NCBI RefSeq assembly: GCF_040581485.1
Contig: NC_090130.1
Location: 27,319,418 to 27,383,417, forward strand
DNA: 64,000 bases
Source of the DNA: Linepithema humile
Taxonomy: Eukaryota > Arthropoda > Insecta > Hymenoptera > Formicidae
Reading direction: 5' to 3'
Below, in pieces: positions 35,601-46,400 of the stretch; position 1 is the first letter of the stretch; each line of letters begins with the position of its first letter. The notes below the pieces were generated by a model that had not been told where the DNA came from, did not search any database, and saw only the letters and a program-made list of their open reading frames with translations. Made by a program: the position numbers and the translations under genes.

Positions 35601-38600
35601 CGCGATTATCTCGCTCTATCTTCCAGCTCGAGCCTGTATCCTGGGATCTGCAGACCACCTTTCTGATGGTGTGTCGCGAGGTGCTTGACAGTGACGCCGA
35701 CGAAACGGCACACCCGTTGCATATCGATTTGAGAAAACTGAACGGGCTCTCTAGCGTCTTCGACTGGACGCCGTACGTCAAAGGCAATTGCATGGCGCAC
35801 ATGATCTATCATTTTCTAGGCGAGCGGATCTTCCTCTCGTCCGTGCGCCGCTACATACGTACGTACCACTATCGCAGCGCCGATCAGGAGGATCTCTGGA
35901 GCATTTTCCAGATGCAGATCGATAGAGCGCACGGGTTACCGGCTTTCTCGGAGCTCCGCATGAAGGACATTATGCGAACTTGGACGTATCAAGCCGGCTT
36001 CCCAATCTTGAACGTCCGACAGAATCGAGAAACCGGTGCGATTGAGCTTACACAGGTGCGCCGAAATTTATCACAGATTGATCTTCAGGCGTGTTTCTCC
36101 ATCTTGTTTCATCGACGACAAATTATTTATCGTTGGGATATATTTTTACGATGGTATTAATCATCGTTACTTCTTTTAAAGTAACGAGAGGACAGGAAGT
36201 TCTGTAGTCTTACTTCGGGAATTAATTATAAAGAATACGCTTCTGTGCTTTGATTGTCTGGTTACGGGATCTTTCAATTAATGTGTAGTAATTTAGCGAA
36301 AACTTAATTGAGTTCCACGCTTACTCACAAATTTTTTATTTTTCGAAGTAATTGGTGATTAATTTTTGCATTAAAATTTTATTAATATTAAACTTGATAT
36401 TATAAATGCAACTTATTTCCTTTATATCATATTATTTCCTAATGAAAAGTTACACTATAATTAAAAATTTTAATTATTGCCAATCGACAATTTTTATATT
36501 AATTTGTCTGCTTTTGATTGACAATTTTAAAGTTTCTCAATCTTCATGTGTGTCATTATTAGATTTTTAATATAAAAATTTGTGAATAAAGCGCTGCGAG
36601 TAAGTTTTGAATAAATATTGCGATTTATAATCTCTTCTATTATAATAGATAGAAGTAAAACACAAGCATGAGAAATGTGTGCAGCGGACGTCGGGAAAAA
36701 AATTGCTCGATTATGCGATGTTTGTGTTCAGGACCGATTTTATCATTACGGCCTAAATAGTACGAGCGAAGAATTATGGCACATCCCGTTGACGTGGACA
36801 ACCGAAAATGAACAGCAATTTGGTAATACCTTGCCGAAGGCATGGATGGTCAAGAAACGCATGAAAATTAACGACACTGTTTTGAGCTGGGCGAGTTTCA
36901 ACAACCAGTGGATTCTGTTCAATATCAATCAAACTGGTAATATCACTGTCGTAACATCCGCCGATCAATTAAGAAGATAATATCCGAAGCAATATTTCTG
37001 CTGACAATGACTGGTATCGATCAATGTGGAAATAAAGGTTTTTTGTAATTTTATAAGTGTTTGCTTTATATACAGGGTGTTCCAGAATTATTGTGAATTA
37101 CGGATATTAGAAGTTGAGTTAAGAACAATGTCGAGAGATTAATAGTTTGCAAGTTGTAGCGCCATTTTTCTTGGAGATTGTCTTCTTTGTATCTTGGAAA
37201 ATTCTGTCTGTAATTTATCTTAATCTCTTTTGTTACTCACAGCTTTGTATCATGTCAACTATGATGTAGAGAACTGGAAATTATTGACGAAGTCCTTCCA
37301 TACTCTGTCGGAAGTAGTAAAAGCGCAGGTGTTGACTGACTCGTCTGCGATAGCTAATGCCGGATTGCTCGATAAAAGAATCATGTGGAATATTCTTGAG
37401 AAACTAGAAGTAGAGAATAGTGAAATGTTGTGGACAGTCGCGATGCCTTTACTGAGCACCATCCAGGATCGTTTATGGAACTCAAGCATATTTAATGTAA
37501 TACTTGCCGCCATCAATACTGCATGCTTACCTGAATAACAAATTAATTTCAATATAATTATTAACATCGCCAGCATAAAAGTGCTCTTTTTCTCACATGT
37601 CATGCAAAGATGTACGTGTTATTTTAATATTATTTTTTACAAAAAGCCGAAACTCGAATAACGAAAAAAAGAATAATTATATGCATGTAAATTGGTAGTC
37701 CTGTAAATCTCTACGGTATTCTCATTATATTTCAGTTATGGCTCTGTTCAATTCTCTCGAAATCATAGATCTTGCGAAGATTGCAAAGCAAAGGTAGTCA
37801 CGCTTTGCTTTATTATTAATTTATACGGCCGTGATACGATAAGATATGCGAGATATAATCGACGCCGCCTCGCGCGATCTAAATCGTTCGCTATGCAGTT
37901 GTGCCTTATGTCGTTATTACGCGCAGTTAAGGCTTAAGTATGGCATTATAAAGCGTATGATTATCTCTGAGACAGATATATAAGCGATCATCGGCCCATC
38001 CGCCGATCGTTACAATTCGACGTTCTCAATTAGGTCGAAGGACTCAATCATTATTTGCACCAAAATACGAGGCGCGTAACATTTAATTAAGTACTCGCGC
38101 CGACCAATGTTGTCGTAACAGTTCTCTTTTCACAGAAGCCATTATTGCAAAAAATATACGAGGGAAAGGTCCTACCGCGAACGCAGAGGCGGGCAGATCG
38201 CGGTTTCTTCGGGCGTACGACGTCCGTAAACCTAACGTGCCAAATTAAATAAATACGCAGCGGCGTATCTCCGCGTTTAATCCACTCGGTTTATTGCTCG
38301 TAAATTCTGAATAAATGGAATTACTCTCCTGCGCCTTGCGCGAATCAACCGCAGATCTCCATAATGTTGCGATAAATATCGCCGCCGGCTACTTTACCTT
38401 CCTCTGTGCAATTTCACAAGAACACTGATATTTTGCAAATAAGTGAAGCGAAATCCAGAAACGGGAAAGTGATATCAGCTCGAACGGTATTACAGCAGAC
38501 GATGGTACAATCCTTCTTCTTTCTAAAGAAATATTTCTTAAATGTTGTGATAATCTTGTTTGTGTTTACAGATTTTTGTTAACAATGCCTGTATATTTTT

Positions 38601-40491
38601 TGTGCTTTAAACAATTTTAATTTAAGAAAAGGTCTTAATATTATTAATTTTTCTCGTTTTATTTAGAAATCTGCTAACTGTAATCTTGCGTCTAAGTAAA
38701 AAGTAAAAATTCAATTGATTTATTTCAGTTTGTGATGTGCAAATTCATAAATAAGTTGTACAGCGAAACGGCTCCGTTTTTGGATCGTAAAAATCCCGCA
38801 TCATGGACATCGTTCGAGATCAATGTAATGAAATCGGCATGTTCGACGGGCCATCGAGAATGTTTAACAGTGGTTCGCAACTTTGCCCAAAAACTATTAC
38901 AAAACGAATCGTCAAACTTGTACGTATTGAGCGATGTAGCTGCAAATACGTATTTATCATATTTACACTTTTAGTATGAAATATAATTATTCATTTTTAT
39001 GCCTAAATTATTCTATATTATTATTAATTGAAAAGTAGAAAATCAAACATAAAACATGTGGTGAGAACACATTAAGTATTATTATGATAATGAAAAAATT
39101 ATCTGGTGAATTAGTGTTTCGCAGGAATTCCGTCGCTGGGCGTACTGCATACTCATGAAAGACGTCACGGAGGAACAGTGGCTAACACACCTAAAAAGAT
39201 ACAACGAATCAGAAGTATATAAAAACAAAAGTCTTGCTTTCGCATTGGGATGTCACACTAACGCGACTTTGCTGCGAAAGTGAGATTCTGTGATTTTAGT
39301 AAAATATGATAAAATTACACTAATAACGAAATATGTGAAAATCATCAAAATTATGGATCAGTAAAATGATTATACCTTTAAAATATAATTTAATTAATGA
39401 TAAACATTTTTAACAGTTTCAATATATGATTTTTTAGACTCTTTTATACATCATTGTATTATATAATAAATGCTTTTTTAGAGATCTGTTTATAATATTT
39501 TCACAAAATATAATACCTGAACATGCAGAAGAGATTTTAAAATCCGTCGCGTCAAATCCACACGCATTTGACGTTGCCATAGAATTTTTAACTCTACATT
39601 GGGACAAGTTTCATAATGGAAGAAAAGAAGATAGTTTTTAGTAAGTTAAATAAAGTTTATAGTTTACTCCGTTTCAAACTTTTGCTGCTAAAAAACAATC
39701 AAAAATTTTTAAATATTTTTTATCAATATTTGTCAAATATTTTTTACAAGCAATTCTGCCGACTATTCTGATCCTCACTGCGATCTATCTTTATTATAAT
39801 ATTTTCAGCGCGAATGTTACCCTGACGGATACATTGCGTGCCTTCACGAGACGCATTCATCAAGCAAAGGATGTAGAATGGGTAAGAAAATTGCGCGAGT
39901 GGTGAAACTTAACGAGGATCGAAAAGGGAACGATATCGTTCTCCGAACACGAATATGCATACCTCGCGAGTGTAAAAAATGTCAAATTATTATGTAACGA
40001 TCGCGCTCTCTTTCTTTTTTTCTTTTTTAGCTACGACGATTGAAAGGCAAGAGCGAGAAGTACGATGCTGCGATCAAGCAGGTTATTAATAGAATCCAGA
40101 CCAATGTCGCGTGGTACAACAAGGGAAAAAACGAGGTAATATATCACGTCCGGTTACTTAAAAAATAAAACAAAGTTTCTCACCAGACAGTCAAACTGTA
40201 GCGATCATGATATAGAATTTTCTCGCGTTAAAATCTCTCCATTTTCTCATTTGCGCTATTTTTATTAGCAGTCATAGTGTTTTTACTATTTTTATCATAA
40301 TATTTAAGTGATAAAAAAAGAGAAAGTATAAAATAAAATGTATCTATTTTTATCTATAGCTTTTTATGTCGTCAATTTTAAAAGAAAGAACAGGATTGAT
40401 TGTAAAATATTACGTATTTTCTTGCAGACGTTGAAGATACTGGAAGAAATTTCTATGGGACATACCGAGACGAGAAATTGTAAGAAATGAG
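32614..40491 (+). CDS. M1-family membrane aminopeptidase (aminopeptidase N-like), complete
   Basis: Fifteen exons: 32614-32635, 32841-33060, 33585-33926, 34206-34361, 34508-34816, 35035-35215, 35627-36055, 36732-36936, 37243-37496, 38729-38923, 39125-39279, 39482-39640, 39809-39881, 40031-40135 and 40429-40491 (TGA). Phases agree throughout, giving 955 residues, normal for the family. A short cytoplasmic N-terminus is followed by one membrane segment (about residues 27-51), so it should be a type II ectoenzyme that removes N-terminal amino acids from peptides. The zinc site HEVAHQW (374-380) with the downstream Glu in LKEGF (397) is intact, as is the transition-state Tyr in PYVKG (460). The substrate-anchoring GAMEN motif reads SAMEN (339-343). 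The usual GYYRVNYD reads ALYHVNYD. The C-terminal ERAP1_C-like helical domain is present; no GPI-attachment tail is seen. An alternative start is ATG 32819, reading through into exon 2; the short first exon is preferred because its donor (CAAG|GTAAGA) and an acceptor (GCTTCAG|GA) fit in phase. Confidence 0.88.
37072..37195. mobile_element. Possible transposon end in an aminopeptidase intron
   Basis: ACAGGGTGTTCCAGAATTAT at 37072-37091 is the kind of terminus common in insect DNA elements. The intron is only 306 bases, so at most a fragment is present and the right boundary is a guess. A degenerate relative (ACAGCGTGTCTCAGAATTTC) lies at 43804. Confidence 0.4.
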
Positions 40492-40895
40492 AATTGATGC
40501 CTTAAGGATCGTGTAAAGTGATGCGATTACAAAAAAGCCAAAAGTAATTACGAGTAATTATGGAATATTTATTTTGTGTAAATTTTAGTATCATGGCGTT
40601 GCAATTTTTTCTGATACATAAAAACTATGAATCCTTAACAAATTTATTTGTAAAAATAATTTAATGAAAAAAATAAATATTTTTATAGGTTCATTAAATA
40701 AAAAGAAACTTTCGATGTGCTACTACTTTTCCCAAGAAATTAAATCAATATGTAAAAAAACTCGCTTAAATAAGTAAATTGCTTAAATATAAGCAAGTAC
40801 TTATAAAATACACGCTTTATAAAAGTGTACCAGGTATGTTATATTTATAATCCATAAAATTACATTTTTTATCTGAATCTCTTTATTTAAAACTA
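40492..40895. other. Aminopeptidase 3' UTR and AT-rich spacer
   Basis: The sequence is AT-rich with no open frame of note. AATAAA at 40672-40677, 181 bases after the stop codon, is the likely poly(A) signal. Confidence 0.5.
40672..40677 (+). terminator. Candidate poly(A) signal of the aminopeptidase gene
   Basis: AATAAA in the 3' flank; a second AATAAA follows at about 40694. Confidence 0.4.
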
Positions 40896-41148
40896 ATATC
40901 GAAGATAATTTATTGATATAGAAAATACTTAATAAATATCTATTGTATAGAAGAAAAGAATTTTACTATCGCAGCGAAATCATCATTGCTATTACATGTG
41001 ATAGCGACAAAACTTTGCTATTATAACTAATTTTTCAAATTGCAATAGCAATAGTAACGACGATTTCGTTGCAATTGCAAAATTCTTTTTTTCGTGTACA
41101 ATAGATACTTATTAAATATTTTCTATACCAATAAATTATTTTCGATAT
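40896..41148. mobile_element. MITE-like inverted repeat with about 100-base arms
   Basis: Arms 40896-40993 and 41046-41148 are imperfect reverse complements. Matching blocks in order are ATATCGAAGATAATTTATTG, TATAGAAAATA, TAATAAATATCTATTGTA, AAAAGAATTTT, GCAGCGAAATC and TTGCTATTA. The loop is about 50 bases. No coding capacity; a non-autonomous foldback or DNA element. Confidence 0.75.
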
Positions 41149-41191
41149 CAACAAAATCTATTTTGCTGATAGAATAGATGAATTTTGCTGA

Positions 41192-41252
41192 GTACATTTG
41201 TTCATAAAGACATATTATTTCTAACAAATGTATTCTGCTAATACAGCAAAAC
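41192..41252. repeat. Small inverted repeat next to the 40.9-kb element
   Basis: TTTTGCTGAGTACATTTGTT near 41192 pairs with AACAAATGTATTCTGCTAATACAGCAAAA near 41230, apart from a 9-base insertion. The following 150 bases are AT-rich and end in a TTTTTTCCGTGTA motif near 41400, similar to TTTTTTCGTGTA inside the preceding element. This suggests a composite of related insertions. Confidence 0.55.
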
Positions 41253-41429
41253 TGTTGTTGCCAGTACAAATTCTGATGGCAAAGTAAAAATCAATTTTTT
41301 ATAATAACGATATAACTTGCAGATTTTTTTGCTATCTATATAATAATTAACGTGTTTTGTTATAACAGCGTAAAATTTATTATGTCAGCAAAGTTTTTTT
41401 TTTCCGTGTAAAACTATCACTTTATAGAC

Positions 41430-41900
41430 AGTATCGGTACGGGTGTTGCAACGGTGTATTGAGATATCGTCAGCATCGCTACCAATATGAGAGAATTACG
41501 AGAAGTTCTTGCCACGAAAAGTGCCGGCTTCTAACCGGGTAATAACGAGCCGGGCTTTCGTGTGGTCGGTGAATGTTGCTAAGTAAGGGATTGATTCACG
41601 GGCAGTTATAATACCGCCAAACCGAAGGTCCTAATAGATTCAGGTCAACGCCACTACCGTTCTTCGAAGTCGTTTATTATGTGGGAAGAGAGCGGGCCCC
41701 GTTCTCATGCCACACAGGTTGCCGGTAACCTGTGTGTGCATCGAGAGAGGATTCGCTTGCTGCCGCGCCGGGAACCCAAAGTCGAGGTAGAAGGACCCGC
41801 CGAGAGAGGACTTCTACACAGATCCTTCTTTCGCACGGCGACTTCTTTTATTTCCACGCGCATCTCGATGCAGTTCATTGGACAAAAATGAGATGCACAC
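41430..41900. other. GC-richer block upstream of kal-1 with a palindrome
   Basis: Base composition rises here relative to the AT-rich flanks. The block contains the palindrome at 41711-41736. Open frames exist on both strands (about 70 codons each) but resemble nothing. It is possibly a distal regulatory element of kal-1 or of the aminopeptidase. Confidence 0.3.
41711..41736. promoter_or_regulatory. 26-base palindrome CACACAGGTT(N6)AACCTGTGTG
   Basis: Ten-base arms match perfectly around GCCGGT, and an outer TGC/GCA extends the symmetry. Each arm contains an ACAGGT element, the core of Snail- or E-box-type sites. A dimeric binding site is an inference only. Confidence 0.35.
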
Positions 41901-42700
41901 TTTAACATTTTTCTTTTTTCATAGAATTTTTTTTTGTTATTAAATTTTACGTATATTTTTTTAAATTATATTAAATGAAATACTTTTAATCACATTTTAA
42001 TTATGAGAAAACGTTAAAATGTTAAATAAAAATCACGCTCGATTGATGATTACATATGATTAAATTACGACATCGACTGATTTCTCAAGTTACAAATATA
42101 TTGTAAATTCTTCAATTTTTTATTATAATATATAAAAATGTCTTTCTTAATTGGAAGAAATTTGTCTTTATAATTTGATATGCTTTAAAAAACAAAAATT
42201 AAAAAATTACTGATAATTACACATCACATTTCTTTGTCGATTAAAATTATAACAGTTTGCTGAGGGTAGTTGATTGGCAACTTTCTCACGCCTGTGTGAA
42301 TGGTTATCCTTTGTAAGAAAAAACATCTCACGCCAAGAGTTGTTTTGACCAGCATAGTTACGCGAGAGGCGTTCATTTTTGAAGAATGTTTCTAGTACAG
42401 GTCACGTAAGACGTTAAATGGCGATCGAGTTATGGATTAATGTGTACATATATTCTCGCACATATACACGAACAATATAAAAATATCGATTTTATTTTTA
42501 CAGGTATAAAACTGCTTAATATTGACCACAATTTTTATAAATATTTACGATAATTGAAATACAATTCGGTTTTATGAATATATTTTTTAACATTTATAAT
42601 ACATAAAACTTACTTTGTGCTGTTCTTTTACATTAAAATAATTGATTAAATAAAAAATCTTGTGAAATATCTTTGTGGAATAATAAATATTTAAAAAGGA
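41901..42700. other. AT-rich spacer upstream of kal-1; no gene recognised
   Basis: The sequence is AT-rich with short open frames only. I see no repeat, RNA gene or conserved coding here. Confidence 0.5.
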
Positions 42701-43444
42701 AAAAAGGTCACAGAGTCACGGTCAACGCGTTCACGGACAACGTGTATGGAAAGAAACGAGCACGATTAGAGATTAAAGAAAGAACCCTCTTCCCTTGAAA
42801 GGAGAGGTCAAAGAGCGCTACCGTGTCCCGAAACGCGACAGGGACGCGTAAAAGGAAGAAAAGAAGAAATAGGAAGGAAGCTCTCTCGTGGTCGGATTCG
42901 GCGAACCCGCTCCCCGCGCGTGTGTTCCTCGGTTGCGCGCGAGCCAAGCGACCCTTCCTGAAGTTAATGATTCGGTCATTGCGATGGGTGGCGGTGGCGG
43001 TGGAGAGTGGTGGAAACCAAGTGGTGTGGGCCCCGGTGTGTAGAGTAGGAGAAGAGTGCGCCAGGAGGGCGAGAGCAGAAGAGGAGGAGGATCGGCTTGC
43101 ACAGGAAAGTAAGTCCGATCCCAGTTCGAACGCTTCGGTTCGGTCTCACGGGTTTAGTCTTGCACGGCGATTTGTAGTCAGTCGAGAGAATCAGGATCCG
43201 GGAGATAGATATCACAGCACGCGTGCGTTATCAGCTAGCGAGCGAGCGAGCGAGTTGGCGCCATGCACCACCGGCCGCATCACCTCTAAGCAGGACAACG
43301 ACGCATTGTTCGGTGATAAGAAACGCGCGCTGATCCTTTCAACGTTCGAAGAGAAATCCGAAGAGAAATTCTTGGCGCTCGTCCGAAAGAAAAAGTTGTG
43401 AAATAGGTTGAGCATCCTGCTTCCGGAAGATCATCGGTGATCCA
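42701..43444 (+). promoter_or_regulatory. GC-rich promoter and 5' UTR region of kal-1
   Basis: An abrupt GC- and CpG-rich block immediately precedes the kal-1 start codon. A TCAGT initiator-like pentamer lies at 43178-43182, and (CGAG)n copies near 43236-43256 follow. One frame stays open from 42823 to 43401, but its composition is that of GC-rich non-coding DNA and it stops before the kal-1 ATG. A GTAAGT at about 43110 could act as an alternative 5' UTR donor. Confidence 0.5.
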
Positions 43445-46400
43445 ATGCCGCACGCCGGCAACTCGACGTCAGCTGTAGCCGCGAAAAGAAGACGGAGGCA
43501 GCAGTTACCACCAGTCACTTTTAAAAGTACGTATGAAGAAAGGGTTGTAAAGAGAGTAATAAATGTGACACATATTTGCAATCAAATTAACAGTTGACAG
43601 AATAAAAATACAATTCCTAATTGCTTTTTACACTTTGTTAATGTTATTTAATGATATTGGCATTGACATACTTATTATTAATTTGACCTATATCTTTATC
43701 ATTTCATCTTAAAAAAAGTTTACACGAGCTAAAATGTTAATAACCAGTTTTATTGTTTTGGTCCAAGTAACTGTAATTAATATAATAATATAAATATCCT
43801 CATACAGCGTGTCTCAGAATTTCAATTTCAATTTAAATGATATATATCTTTACTAGTTTAAAATTAACTTTCTGTTTACTGTAATATTGAGAAACAAATC
43901 ATTTTTAAGTTGTAATATTAGTTATATTAATATTATATATAATTATATATATAATATATATGTAACGCATATATATTATGTATATAATTGAAAGAAAAGA
44001 TCTAAAAATAACCAGAATACACCAGAAATGAAGTAAGACATTTCGCGTATTTGCATGAAAAAGCTAAAGTGGATTGACAAGAACCACTTATGAACTCCAG
44101 AACTTCTTGTCGAAGTACCGTTTTAACTCAAAGGTTCCCAGTAGTATACAGTTGGAGTATTCTTTTATAGTAGAAAATCGAAGATTAACGATTGAAGCAA
44201 GATTGACGATTAAACCTGTCATCATTCATCAGAGAAACAATAAAACCATCAAATTGTTTTGAAATACGTCAAAAAATTTTCTGCTTTCTCTGAAAAAAAT
44301 ATAAAATTTATTAAAGATAAATAATTTTTTAGTGTCAATTAGTAATGATAATAATAATGTTCTATGTTGACCAATAATTCATAACCAGTAAATTAAGAAA
44401 TTTTATTACTTTTACACTAACAATCGCGGTCAGTTCTTACGCCTAATTTTCTATACATATGGTTTGGAAAAATCTTAGAGAATCTGTACTTAATTTGATA
44501 AAAATCATCTTTTTTACAAAATATTAGAAAATAATTTAAATATGCGAAAAAGAACATTACACTATTAATATTATTAGCAATTTGTTCATTATACTAATGT
44601 TTAACGTTTGCAAAGTGGCGAGGTTAATAGATTTCGCAGATATCGGATACGTACATCCGGAAGTATGCAAGAGAATTTCTTCGTGAAAGACATTAAGATA
44701 AGATATAATGAATGAGAAAAATCTTGAAAGAAATTATTATTAGAGATTAGAGGCGAGAAATATTGTATATATATATAAAAGCACGGTTAGATTTAAAGGA
44801 CTTGTTATATTAAGGAGGTGTATAGAATGCACTGAGATCCATATAAAACAAGGACGATACGATTAAACTGATTATAAAAATGATCTAAAAACTGTTTATT
44901 ATTTTTTTTTTGTTATAGCGAAAAGTTAATATTAGTAAATTAACTCTTTAGTTAACGATCCTAACTTTTGCAATCAATAAATAATAAATTACAAGAATAA
45001 ATTTTTTCATCAAATAAGATCAATAGTTCAACAAGAAATGATTGTGATCAGCGAAAGCATATTCGTGTTAAAATAAAGTATAAGCGTTTAAGAGATTCGC
45101 GTTAATTAAACGACCAAAGTTGGGTATTAAACGCGCAAATTGACAGCAAGCAAAAATCGGGGGATTGTCATGTCATTGTGACATTTGATCGTCTCTGGTA
45201 ATTGGCGATTCTTTCTTGACCAAACTCTCAGGACAAGCACGTCCTTATATTTGAAAGGAAGCATTGAAGTCACCGACAAACGCGGTTCTCTTTGACAACT
45301 GATGTCGCAACAAGTTGGGTCAGTCTTGCATTAATATTCACTGACGAAAATTATGAGTATACTGAGAAAATGAAACAATTGATTAAATTAAATAAGATAA
45401 AATATAAGCAAACAAAATTAAAGATAAAATTATATTATAATGGCAAATATAAAGAAAGCTATGATAGAATTTGTAATTATGACAAAGTATATAAATTCTA
45501 ATTTAAAAAAAATAGTATTGTAATAATCAATAACGATATTGCAAATAGATTAATTATTAATTTAGTAATTAATTTAATGAGTAAAAATATTGTTTACTAC
45601 TTTGTTGAATAAAACTTATCTTTACGAAATGTTTGCACTTACTTAAGAATATTTACGCAAAAGTTCAATAACAACCCTTATTTCTTATCTTATTTTTCGT
45701 TTATTCGCATGAACATGATCGATAATGATTAGCCAATATTTGTGCATCTCTTTTATTTCATTCTCATAATTCTCAGTCTTTACTTCTTCTTGGTGTCGTT
45801 CTGGTCACCGCATTTACGTGAACGGCGAAAAAGCAGACGCGATTGCCTGCTGCCTTCTTGTCGACAAGCCCCAATCGGAATTCCGAAGAGGCGCGTGGGA
45901 TCGACGCAGGTAGCGCATATCCCATGATCGCGATCACGATCACGATCGAGCGAGTGCGCGGCCTCGCATGAAACTCGTACTTTTGCTAAAATGGAGAAAC
46001 AATCTCCGGGAGCGAGCGGCTCGTCCGCTTGGTGGGCGCCGCGAGTAAAAAGAACAAATTCCTAAGATGAGCTAAATGGCGTTCGAAGCTAACGCAGCGG
46101 GCAGTATACTAACGGCATGCATACATATCGCGCTTCCACAGAATTACCGTCGTGGGAGGTAGTGCCGATAGCAAACAGAAATGCGAACTTATGAGGAAAG
46201 TGCAAAGTGCCGTCGATAAACAAACATTGCATGCGCAGGAGAAACACTGATAATGAAATAATAAAGGATGGAAGGTACAAGAGAGTTAAGTACCATATTT
46301 TTTAAATCTGTGTTTCTGTTACAAAAAAGTACCGTGTGTCATACATCTTTTCGTGCAAAAGATAACAAGTACCGCGTTAAATATAAAATTTAATATATAA

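Noticed and set aside
35534..35626. Upstream extension of aminopeptidase exon 7
   Set aside because: The frame is open, but the CTTCCAG acceptor at 35626 joins in phase 0 to the previous exon and starts at the conserved LEP motif.
42823..43401. 192-codon open frame ahead of kal-1
   Set aside because: It lies in a CpG-rich promoter/5' UTR, has no domain, competes with long frames on the other strand, and ends before the kal-1 start codon.
43900..43990. TA-rich palindromic run
   Set aside because: Simple (TA)n sequence gives trivial self-complementarity; not reported as an element.
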